DNA from: DASSWG01 sp035705295
GTDB taxonomy: Bacteria; Bacteroidota; Bacteroidia; Flavobacteriales; Flavobacteriaceae
Assembly: GCA_035705295.1 (NCBI GenBank)
Contig: DASSWG010000003.1
Coordinates: forward strand, 1 to 13,303
Length of the DNA stretch: 13,303 bases
Direction: 5' to 3'
The notes beneath the pieces are model-generated. The model worked only from the letters and a program-made list of their open reading frames with translations, ran no database searches and was not told where the DNA came from. Made by a program: the position numbers and the translations under genes. Below are positions 5,710 to 11,864 of this stretch, in pieces. Positions within the stretch are counted from its first letter, which is position 1. Each line of letters starts with the position of its first letter.

Positions 5710-7599
5710 TCAATACAACACCCGAAAACGGATGGTTCCATTGATTTTTTTCAAGGCCTTTATCAAAGTTTCATCATAAGCCTTGTCAATATCGGTGATC
5801 ACATAACCGATGGTTTCGTTGGTTTTTAAATATTGGCCGACAATATTGACTTTGTGCTCGGCCAAAATATTGTTGATGTGTGCCAAAATTCCCGGAACAT
5901 TTTCGTGGATGTGGATCAATCGATGGGCATTTTCCAAAATGGGCAATTGCAAGTTGGGAAAATTGACACTGTTGGTGGTGCTTCCGGTGTTGATGTATTC
6001 AATGATTTTTCCAGAGGTGAAATCTCCAATATTTTCTTGGGCTTCTTGGGTGCTTCCCCCAATATGTGGTGTCAACAGGACATTCGGCATATTTTGAAGC
6101 GGCGATCGAAAAATTTCTTGATTGGTTTTGGGCTCTTCGGGAAAAACGTCGATCGCGGCCCCTTTTATTTTTCCGGAAGCAATGTTTTCTTGAAGTGCAT
6201 CAATATCCACCACCGAACCTCTACTTAAGTTCAAAAAAATTGCTCCGTTTTTCATTTTTTGAAATTCTTTGGGCCCAATAAGGTGGTGATTTGCTTTTCG
6301 GCCATCGACATGTAAACTTATTACATCGGCTTTTTCCAAAAGTTCTTGCAACGAATTGCATTTTTTGGCATTTCCCAAAGCCAGTTTTTCAACAATATCA
6401 AAATAATAAACATCGAACCCCAAGGCCTCGGCCAAAACCGAAAGCTGGGCGCCAATATTCCCATAGCCGACAATCCCGATTTTTTTTCCTCGTATTTCGT
6501 GGCTTTCCGCTGCGGATTTGTTCCATTTTCCTTGGTGCATTTGCATAATTTTATCGGGCAAATTGCGCATCAATAAAATAATTTCACCAATCGCCAATTC
6601 CACCACCGAACGGGTGTTGCTGTAGGGCGCGTTAAAAACCGCGACCCCTTTCTTCAAGCAATTTTCCAAATCGACTTGATTGGTGCCAATGCAAAAACAC
6701 CCCACCGCGATGAGTCGTTCTGCATTTTCCAGCACTTTTTTTGTGAGTTGTGTTTTGGAACGGATCCCCAAAATGGAAACCCCTTTTATTTTTTCGGAAA
6801 GTTCGGCCTCGTCCATTGCTCCCGAATGGGTGGAAATGGTATAACCTTCCGTTTCCATAATGCCCAAGGCATTGGGGTGAATGTTTTCCAACAACAATAC
6901 GTTGATGCGGTTTTTGGGGTAGGAAATCACTTTGTTCATTTTGTGGATGTATAAAAATTCGTCAAAACTTGGGGTGATGTGATCCGCTTTTCCAACTACA
7001 TTCTCGCGCTGAACATTTTCAGTGAACGCATAGAATTTATCGGCCAATCCGGCTTTTTTAATTTCATAATCGGTATACCCGTCGCCGATCACATAAACAT
7101 CACCTTTTAGGTTTATTTTTTTTAATTGGGAAACTTTTCCGTTGTTGGAAGAAAGCACGTTGGATTTGTCGAAACCGATAATGTTTCCTTTTTGGTCGAA
7201 TTGAAACGTATTGGCAAAAACATGTTCTTTTTTGATGCCGTATTCTTCCACAATGGGAACGATGAACGCTTTGAAACCATTGGAAATAATGTAGCTGTTT
7301 TCGGCTTGTTCCTCAAAAAAAGTTTTGTTGCGCACAAACGAAGTGGAAACTTTTTCGCGCAAAGCCGCCACCAAAGGCTCGAGGTGTTTTTTGTGGGCTT
7401 TCAGTAGTTTCACCCTTTTCTCGAGCGATTCGCGAAACGAAATCGCGCCCGTCATCCCTTGGTCGGTGATGTTTTTTATTGCTTGCAAAACCACCTCTTT
7501 TTCGGGATCGTCCGCCAAGGAAATTTCCGCCAACACGTCCAAAGCTTCCACTTTTGTGAAGGTGCTGTCAAAATCAATGATGAATTTTTTTTGCTTCAT
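5710..7599 (-). CDS. serA: Bifunctional phosphoserine phosphatase-like (HAD) / D-3-phosphoglycerate dehydrogenase
   Basis: This is a 629-aa fusion of two serine-synthesis enzymes. Residues 1-215 are an HAD phosphatase resembling SerB: DFDST (Asp9 nucleophile, Asp11), SNG at 106-108, Lys155 and GDGYTD at 172-177, plus the SerB-like cap segment ITDQGMTGAISFRESLEKRV. Residues about 230-629 align closely with E. coli SerA: GCFCIGTNQVDL, Rossmann GYGNIG at 378-383, NAD+-selecting Asp401, catalytic Arg460, Glu489 and His512 at the same spacing as Arg240, Glu269 and His292, and a C-terminal ACT domain (about 560-629) with HIHENVPG and final TIRFRVLY, expected to bind serine for feedback inhibition. 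The ATG at 7599-7597 is chosen because AAGGA and GGGGA purine runs precede it. An upstream in-frame TTG at 7623 lies inside the likely promoter -7 box. A standalone serC is not in the window. Confidence 0.92.
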   Translation of the reverse strand: MKQKKFIIDFDSTFTKVEALDVLAEISLADDPEKEVVLQAIKNITDQGMTGAISFRESLEKRVKLLKAHKKHLEPLVAALREKVSTSFVRNKTFFEEQAENSYIISNGFKAFIVPIVEEYGIKKEHVFANTFQFDQKGNIIGFDKSNVLSSNNGKVSQLKKINLKGDVYVIGDGYTDYEIKKAGLADKFYAFTENVQRENVVGKADHITPSFDEFLYIHKMNKVISYPKNRINVLLLENIHPNALGIMETEGYTISTHSGAMDEAELSEKIKGVSILGIRSKTQLTKKVLENAERLIAVGCFCIGTNQVDLENCLKKGVAVFNAPYSNTRSVVELAIGEIILLMRNLPDKIMQMHQGKWNKSAAESHEIRGKKIGIVGYGNIGAQLSVLAEALGFDVYYFDIVEKLALGNAKKCNSLQELLEKADVISLHVDGRKANHHLIGPKEFQKMKNGAIFLNLSRGSVVDIDALQENIASGKIKGAAIDVFPEEPKTNQEIFRSPLQNMPNVLLTPHIGGSTQEAQENIGDFTSGKIIEYINTGSTTNSVNFPNLQLPILENAHRLIHIHENVPGILAHINNILAEHKVNIVGQYLKTNETIGYVITDIDKAYDETLIKALKKINGTIRFRVLY

Positions 7600-7620
7600 T
7601 TCCCCAAAATTCCTTAATAT

Positions 7621-7628
7621 CAAAGCTA
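7621..7628 (-). promoter_or_regulatory. Probable -7 promoter element of serA
   Basis: TAGCTTTG on the minus strand matches TAnnTTTG exactly, giving a predicted start site near 7614 and a leader of about 15 nt before the ATG at 7599. The position where a -33 element should sit falls inside the terminal repeat of the 7639-7850 element. This placement also rules against the in-frame TTG at 7623 as a start codon. Confidence 0.55.
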
Positions 7629-7638
7629 CTGTTTTTTT

Positions 7639-7850
7639 GTAACTAATCAGTCTGAACTAACCTAATGTAATTGTTTGAAATATAGATAGATAAGAATTTT
7701 TAACCGCAGAGATCGCAAAGTTTATGCAAAGTTCGCCAAGTATTACAAACTGATTTTTCAAATCTTTGCGTCCTTTGCGTATTTTTTCTTGGCGCCTTTG
7801 CGGTTATTAAATATTTGTCAAATAAGCATTTAAACACACTGATTAGTTAC
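7639..7850. mobile_element. MITE/REP-like element 1 with 13-bp terminal inverted repeats
   Basis: GTAACTAATCAGT at 7639-7651 and its exact reverse complement at 7838-7850 bound a 212-bp segment without coding capacity. The same 13-bp ends bound a second element at 11865-12032. T-rich direct repeats flank it (GTTTTTT at 7631-7637 and at 7851-7857), compatible with a short target duplication. The interior contains two arms of degenerate CGCAAAG repeats. It fills most of the 332-bp gap between the DUF4097-like gene and serA. It is inferred to be a non-autonomous element; no transposase is nearby. Confidence 0.5.
7701..7806. repeat. Inverted pair of degenerate CGCAAAG repeat arms
   Basis: The left arm (7701-7740) begins TAACCGCAGAG and holds four units of the form nnGCAAAG or nCGCCAAG. 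The right arm (7763-7806), read on the minus strand, begins TAACCGCAAAG and holds matching units, including ACGCAAAG and GCGCCAAG. The arms can form a long imperfect hairpin. From general knowledge, CGCAAAG-rich repeats of this kind are common in Flavobacteriia genomes. Confidence 0.55.
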
Positions 7851-7881
7851 GTTTTTTAGATGAATTTCATTTTATACAACC

Positions 7882-7905
7882 AAAAAAGCCCCGAAAATTC
7901 GGGGC
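7882..7905 (-). terminator. Rho-independent terminator of the sigma / anti-sigma / DUF4097 operon
   Basis: A perfect 8-bp stem GCCCCGAA (7888-7895) with TTCGGGGC (7898-7905) is followed, on the minus strand, by a six-T run (A-run at 7882-7887 on the plus strand). It lies 26 bp beyond the stop codon of the last operon gene. Confidence 0.85.
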
Positions 7906-7931
7906 CAAAAAGCAAAGGAAACAATTCTACT

Positions 7932-9410
7932 TTATTTTTTCAAAACCACATCGCTGAATTCCGCATCAATGGCGATTTTTCCAGAATTATTTTCGGATTT
8001 GTAGTATCCATTGATAAACTTGGAAGTGTAGCTTTCTTGGGTTTTCACGTTCAAGGCTTCCGGAAAATCAATGTCGCTGTGGGAACCGCTGTAGCTAAAA
8101 TCAAAAGCGGTTTCTGGCAACTGCAAGCTCAAATCACTGTTTTCTAAATTGATGCGAAGGTTTTCGAAATTCTTTCCCACTTCCAAAATGGACAGTTTCC
8201 CAAAAGAACCGGAAAGAATGCCGGTTTTTTCCAATTTTTCGATGTTCACATCGCTGGAATTGGACAACAATTTAATGCTTTTCGCCGTTTCGATTTTGCA
8301 ATCGGAAACATAGCTCACATTGAGCACGCCATAATTCCACGCCGAAATGTTCACGGGCGCGTACGAAACATGGATTTTCGTGTTTTTGCCGTTGATTTCG
8401 GAAGCGGTAAAAGGCGTGTGCGACAAACGGCCGGTGAGATTGGCAACCTTTTCCAATTTCACCTTTCCGTGGCGGACTTGCAAATCCAACACCGCATTTT
8501 CGGGTATTTTCACCACCAAAGTTCGTTTTACATTTTCGGACGAGCTCCAAACATCACTGTCTTGGTAAACGATTTTCACTTGTTTCCCGCCGTTGGGCGT
8601 GGTCGAAACAGTTCTGGAATAATGCACATTTGGATCGTTCGCGGCCATTTGTTGCAGTTGATTGTGGCGTTGCTTCATTTGCTCGTTCCGCGCGTGGATT
8701 TGTTTCATGCGTTCTTCGATAAGTTTGCTGCGGGCTTCCATTCTTTTCGCGAATTGTTCGCCCCATTCTTCCATGCGTTTTTCCATCACCTCGCTTTGGC
8801 CTTCCATCCGTTGCTCCAATTTTTGGCCCCATTTTTCCATTTTTTGTTCAAAATCCTCTCCGAATTTTTCTTCGATCTGCTTTTCGTATTCTTTCAAATA
8901 GGCTTCGCCCTTTTCTTCATAGGCTTGGTGGTCAAATTTCAAACTGCCCAGGTTTTCATAAAAAGAAGCTTCCAAAACGGGCATATCCGCCATTTCAGTC
9001 ATTAACGGCGCTACTATATTCTCCATGACCGGAAGTACAAACGCAAAATCTTCGTCGTTGAACGAGCCGGCAAAAGCTGCAACCCCCGGAAAATTCATAT
9101 TGTTTGCTTGGGAAGTGATTGCTATTTTTTCACTGTTGCCCACTATTTCCAAATTCCATGTGTCCAATAAATCCTGTTTTTTCTCTTCCGAAAGCTTTTC
9201 AGTTTCGATAAAAGCCTCCACTTCCACCTCGTTTTTGTTCCACGTTTCAAAAATGAGCGTGGTATATTTTGCGTCGATTTCAATGGTCACATTTTCGTTT
9301 ACCGAAAAAGTTTCATTCGCTTTTTCAATTTTTTCCTGTGCGGAAAGGGTTCCGTAAAAACCGATACTTGCCAATACAAACAACACGGCCTGAAAAATAA
9401 GTGTCTTCAT
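7932..9410 (-). CDS. Secreted DUF4097-like (putative adhesin-type) protein with hendecad coiled-coil insert
   Basis: This 492-aa exported protein has no known biochemical role. A signal peptide (hydrophobic 4-19, cleavage likely after LSA24) leads to an N-terminal beta-rich part (about 30-105, with repeated short alternating strands). A long charged helical insert follows at about 160-258. It includes four perfect 11-residue units with conserved first Met and last Arg: M191-R201, M202-R212, M213-R223 and M224-R234. The C-terminal half (about 290-492) is a series of short strands such as LVVKIPENAVLDLQ, KIHVSYAPVNIS and SDVNIEKLEKTG, which resembles the beta-solenoid DUF4097 fold. It is the last gene of a three-gene operon 13 bp after the probable anti-sigma gene, which suggests it is an output or sensor of that envelope-response system. 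No membrane anchor follows the signal peptide, so a periplasmic location or association with the cell surface is inferred. Confidence 0.75.
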   Translation of the reverse strand: MKTLIFQAVLFVLASIGFYGTLSAQEKIEKANETFSVNENVTIEIDAKYTTLIFETWNKNEVEVEAFIETEKLSEEKKQDLLDTWNLEIVGNSEKIAITSQANNMNFPGVAAFAGSFNDEDFAFVLPVMENIVAPLMTEMADMPVLEASFYENLGSLKFDHQAYEEKGEAYLKEYEKQIEEKFGEDFEQKMEKWGQKLEQRMEGQSEVMEKRMEEWGEQFAKRMEARSKLIEERMKQIHARNEQMKQRHNQLQQMAANDPNVHYSRTVSTTPNGGKQVKIVYQDSDVWSSSENVKRTLVVKIPENAVLDLQVRHGKVKLEKVANLTGRLSHTPFTASEINGKNTKIHVSYAPVNISAWNYGVLNVSYVSDCKIETAKSIKLLSNSSDVNIEKLEKTGILSGSFGKLSILEVGKNFENLRINLENSDLSLQLPETAFDFSYSGSHSDIDFPEALNVKTQESYTSKFINGYYKSENNSGKIAIDAEFSDVVLKK

Positions 9411-9423
9411 CGTTTTTGATTTT

Positions 9424-10014
9424 TTAAATTTTGTTTCCTTTTGTTTGTTTCAAGGAAGTTTTTTGTAGTTCGTTCAATTTGTTTTTGAGTTTGAACAGCA
9501 AATCCAAGCGCAATTTCAAATTTTCGATCAGCACGGCCACGGTTTGTTCGTTCACGCCAACATCGTGCAACTCTTTGTTCAGGCGTTTGTATTCTTCGTC
9601 CAATTCCGCCAATTGCGCCATAAACGAATCGATCAAGGCCTTGTTTTCTTTGGTGATGTCCAGTTGCGCTAATTCTGTGTGGATGGTCGCCAAATAATAA
9701 TCTTCGATTTTTTTGTAAGCGGGCGAAACGTCGCTCAAATAAACAGGTTCCGTTTTGGGTTGTGCTTTTTCAACTGGTTCCGGTCCAGCAATTTTTACCT
9801 CTTTTTCCGGTTGGAGCAAAGGATTCAAAGCGAAATACCCAATCCCGAGCACCACCACGAACACTGCGGCGATTTTTAGCCAATACCAATTGTTTCCGGT
9901 TGGATGAAAATTTTTGTCCAAGCGCTGTTCGAACCTCTTTTGATGCCCTTTGGCCGGTTTTTTCATTTTTTCCTTTTCGTTGTTTTTGAACAACTGTCTA
10001 AGATCCTGTGCCAT
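9424..10014 (-). CDS. Single-pass membrane protein, probable anti-sigma factor of the adjacent ECF sigma
   Basis: This 196-aa protein has a basic N-terminal cytoplasmic part (1-44) with the motif GHQKRFEQRLDK at 23-34, one transmembrane helix at about 45-64 (WLKIAAVFVVVLGIGYFAL), a Pro/Glu-rich linker, and a helical periplasmic domain (about 95-190) of charged amphipathic helices. Its start codon lies inside the 3' end of the sigma-factor gene (17-bp overlap), which is the usual coupling of ECF sigma and anti-sigma genes. No zinc-binding HxxxCxxC anti-sigma motif is present, so if it acts as an anti-sigma factor it belongs to a class other than ZAS. The assignment rests on topology and context, not on sequence homology that can be recognised by eye. 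A CpxP/Spy-like stress sensor domain is an alternative reading of the periplasmic part. Confidence 0.65.
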   Translation of the reverse strand: MAQDLRQLFKNNEKEKMKKPAKGHQKRFEQRLDKNFHPTGNNWYWLKIAAVFVVVLGIGYFALNPLLQPEKEVKIAGPEPVEKAQPKTEPVYLSDVSPAYKKIEDYYLATIHTELAQLDITKENKALIDSFMAQLAELDEEYKRLNKELHDVGVNEQTVAVLIENLKLRLDLLFKLKNKLNELQKTSLKQTKGNKI

Positions 10015-10543
10015 ATTGTTTTTCTTTAAGTTCTTTCTGCAACATTTTTTTTCCTCGGTGTACCAAGGTGCGCGAAGAAACTTCGGTGATGTTCAAAATT
10101 TCCGATATTTCCTCGTGGTCATAGCCTTCCATTAAAAACAACATTATCGGATACCGATATTTTTCCGACAAATTTTCAATTCCCGCTTTCACTTGCTCCA
10201 TCGTTATGGATTCACTTACTTGCCAGTCTTCGTTTTCTTCGATCGTTTCCAAAACATGCTCGTTCAGAGCGATCAAATTCATCTTTTTTGCCCTCAAAAA
10301 ATCCAAACTTTTGTTGATCACTATTTTTTTCAACCAAGCGCCAAAAGTCGATTCACCCGTGAATTGGTGCAATTTTGAAAAAGCCGTGATAAACGCTTCC
10401 TGCATTGCGTCTTCCGCCTCGGCTTGATCTTTTAAAAATCGGCAAGCGACGTGGAACATCGCATCGCAATACTTTTCGTAAAGTCGCAATTGCGCTTTTC
10501 GCTCGTTGCGTTTGCAGGCTTCTATTAAATCGATTTTCGACAA
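9998..10543 (-). CDS. ECF-type RNA polymerase sigma factor (sigma-70 family)
   Basis: This 181-aa protein has both ECF domains. Region 2 (about 10-85) includes AEAEDAMQEAFITAFSKL and FTGESTFGAWLKKIVINKSLDFLR, matching core binding and -10 recognition. Region 4 (about 120-172) has YRYPIMLFLMEGYDHEEISEILNITEVSSRTLVHRGKKML, a helix-turn-helix for the -35 element. There is no C-terminal extension. It is the first gene of the operon with the probable anti-sigma factor and the DUF4097-like protein, so it probably directs transcription of its own operon in response to an envelope signal. The start is a TTG at 10543-10541, since the first ATG (residue 29) would remove part of region 2. It is divergent from the DUF2911 gene with 123 bp between; no perfect TAnnTTTG element is seen for it, compatible with an ECF-dependent promoter. 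Confidence 0.93.
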   Translation of the reverse strand: MSKIDLIEACKRNERKAQLRLYEKYCDAMFHVACRFLKDQAEAEDAMQEAFITAFSKLHQFTGESTFGAWLKKIVINKSLDFLRAKKMNLIALNEHVLETIEENEDWQVSESITMEQVKAGIENLSEKYRYPIMLFLMEGYDHEEISEILNITEVSSRTLVHRGKKMLQKELKEKQYGTGS

Positions 10544-10666
10544 AATTTGATTGGTTGGTTTGCTGTTCTGTTTTAAAGACGAAACAAAATTCGAACTGTT
10601 GCAAGTTCTTGCTTTTTTATTTCCATTCCGAAGAAATTGTTATTTTTATGCTGAAAAAACAATCCC

Positions 10667-11230
10667 ATGAACAAAACCCTAAAATGGAGCTTGATCGGTG
10701 TTGGAAGCCTGCTCGTGCTCGTATTCGCTGCATTTTTTTTGATGAAAGGCTGGACAAAATCCTACAGTCCCGAAGAAACGCTTGTTTTTCAAAGCGACAG
10801 TTTGAAGATCGAGGTTTTTTATAACCGACCTTATAAGAAAAGCAGAAAAGTTTTCGGGGAACTCGTTCCGTACAACAAAGTATGGCGAACGGGCGCAAAT
10901 GAAGCCACAACCTTCGAAACCAACCGAGACATTTTGGTGGACGGTTCCTTGTTGAAAGCTGGGAAATATAGCGTGTGGACCGTTCCGAAAAAAGAATCGT
11001 GGGAAATCATCTTCAATTCGAAAATGTATTCTTGGGGCGTCAAAACGGACGGATCCCCTTCACGGGAATCCCGATTCGACGTATTGAAAATCGAAGTTCC
11101 GGTATTGAAAAACTACAAAACCATCGAACAATTCACCATATATTTTGAAAGCGGGAACCCGCTCAATCATTTATTTTTTGCTTGGGAAAATGTGGTAGTG
11201 GCGGTTCCTTTTAGAAATAGTGTTCAGTGA
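10667..11230 (+). CDS. DUF2911 family membrane-anchored protein
   Basis: The 187-aa product has an N-terminal hydrophobic segment (about 7-26, GVGSLLVLVFAAFFLM) that lacks an evident cleavage site, so it is probably a membrane anchor with the rest in the periplasm. The core carries the DUF2911 signature: VFYNRPYKKSRKVFGELVPY at 50-69, VWRTGANEATTFET at 72-85, and AGKYSVWTVP at 98-107, followed by alternating beta strands to the C terminus. The biochemical function of DUF2911 is unknown; members are common in Bacteroidetes. The ATG at 10667 gives a typical signal-anchor start. A near-consensus -7 element (TATTTTTA, one mismatch) lies at 10641-10648. The gene is divergent from the ECF sigma operon and convergent with the Ohr gene, so it seems to be monocistronic; it may be a target of that sigma factor, though no shared promoter motif was identified. 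Confidence 0.85.
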   Translation: MNKTLKWSLIGVGSLLVLVFAAFFLMKGWTKSYSPEETLVFQSDSLKIEVFYNRPYKKSRKVFGELVPYNKVWRTGANEATTFETNRDILVDGSLLKAGKYSVWTVPKKESWEIIFNSKMYSWGVKTDGSPSRESRFDVLKIEVPVLKNYKTIEQFTIYFESGNPLNHLFFAWENVVVAVPFRNSVQ

Positions 11231-11271
11231 GCAGTTACTGACTGCAAACTGAACACTCCCGATAGCTATCG
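11220..11271. repeat. Nested inverted repeats in the convergent DUF2911/ohr gap
   Basis: GTGTTCAGT (11220-11228) and ACTGAACAC (11248-11256) form a perfect 9-bp inverted pair, beginning within the last codons of the DUF2911 gene. Inside is GCAGT (11231-11235) with ACTGC (11241-11245). A separate perfect palindrome CGATAGCTATCG lies at 11260-11271. The arms are built of 7-bp units ending in CAGT. There is no T-run, so a canonical terminator is not supported, although the structure could stop transcription from both sides. Confidence 0.5.
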
Positions 11272-11287
11272 TGACTGCCAACTATTG

Positions 11288-11710
11288 TCATTCGTCCAAC
11301 ATCAAGTTGAGCGTCACATCAATATTATCGCGCGTGGCACGTGAAAATGGGCACATTTCGTGCGCTTGGTTCACCAAATCTTCACCAGTTTCAACATCCA
11401 CACCGGGCAAATACGAATCCAACACCGCCGATAAATTGAGATCGCCTTCCTCATCCACGCCCAATTTTATGGTGGCTTTTACGTTGAAATCGCCCAAATC
11501 GACCTGCATTTTCTTGGCGCAGGCCAACAAGGCACTTCCATAGCATCCCGCATAAGCCGAGGCGAACAACTGCTCCGGATTGGTTCCGGGGCCACCGTCG
11601 CCGCCCATGCTTTTTGGAACGCTCAGGTCCATATCTATTTTTCCGTCATCGGTTTTTACATGTCCCGCGCGTCCGTTGGCGGTCGCTTTTGCCGTGTTTA
11701 TGGTTTTCAT
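11288..11710 (-). CDS. ohr: Ohr-type organic hydroperoxide reductase (OsmC superfamily)
   Basis: Ohr reduces organic and fatty-acid hydroperoxides in the cytoplasm using a reactive cysteine, recycled by lipoylated proteins. The 140-aa product has the full family pattern: NGRAGHVKTDDG, the MGGDGGPGTNPEQLFASAYAGC block, and HEMCPFSRATRDN near the C terminus. Peroxidatic Cys56, resolving Cys120, Arg14 and Glu46 have exactly the spacing of Cys60, Cys124, Arg18 and Glu50 of Pseudomonas Ohr, which places it in the Ohr branch rather than OsmC. The ATG at 11710-11708 gives the expected length. It is convergent with the DUF2911 gene and divergent from meaB. No OhrR (MarR-type) regulator gene is adjacent, so its control is not evident; no perfect TAnnTTTG element was found upstream. 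Confidence 0.93.
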   Translation of the reverse strand: MKTINTAKATANGRAGHVKTDDGKIDMDLSVPKSMGGDGGPGTNPEQLFASAYAGCYGSALLACAKKMQVDLGDFNVKATIKLGVDEEGDLNLSAVLDSYLPGVDVETGEDLVNQAHEMCPFSRATRDNIDVTLNLMLDE

Positions 11711-11790
11711 AAAATTTTGTTTTTTTTGTTTGTTTTGAAAGAATGTACCAATATACCAAAGTTTATTCCGCTTTTCAAAAAATGAATGTA

Positions 11791-11798
11791 TAAATTTG
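11791..11798 (+). promoter_or_regulatory. Possible orphaned -7 promoter element upstream of meaB
   Basis: TAAATTTG on the plus strand matches TAnnTTTG exactly but lies about 250 bp before meaB, with the inverted-repeat element between them. No good -33 element is seen. It could be the ancestral meaB promoter displaced by the insertion, or a chance match in AT-rich DNA. Confidence 0.3.
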
Positions 11799-11864
11799 TG
11801 TAAAATGTTTTATGTGAGGAGTCCGAAGTTGGAAGATAGAAAAAGGATGAAAAATAAAATAAAC

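Noticed and set aside
7600..7623. N-terminal extension of the serine-synthesis fusion protein from a TTG at 7623
   Set aside because: The TTG lies within the likely promoter -7 box and adds eight residues before a better ATG with purine-rich sequence upstream.
9424..10014. Zinc-binding anti-sigma (ZAS) protein
   Set aside because: No HxxxCxxC motif is present in the cytoplasmic N terminus; the anti-sigma role rests only on operon position and topology.
11220..11256. Bidirectional Rho-independent terminator between the DUF2911 gene and ohr
   Set aside because: The inverted repeat is perfect for 9 bp but has a 19-nt loop and no adjacent T-run on either strand, so it is listed as a repeat only.
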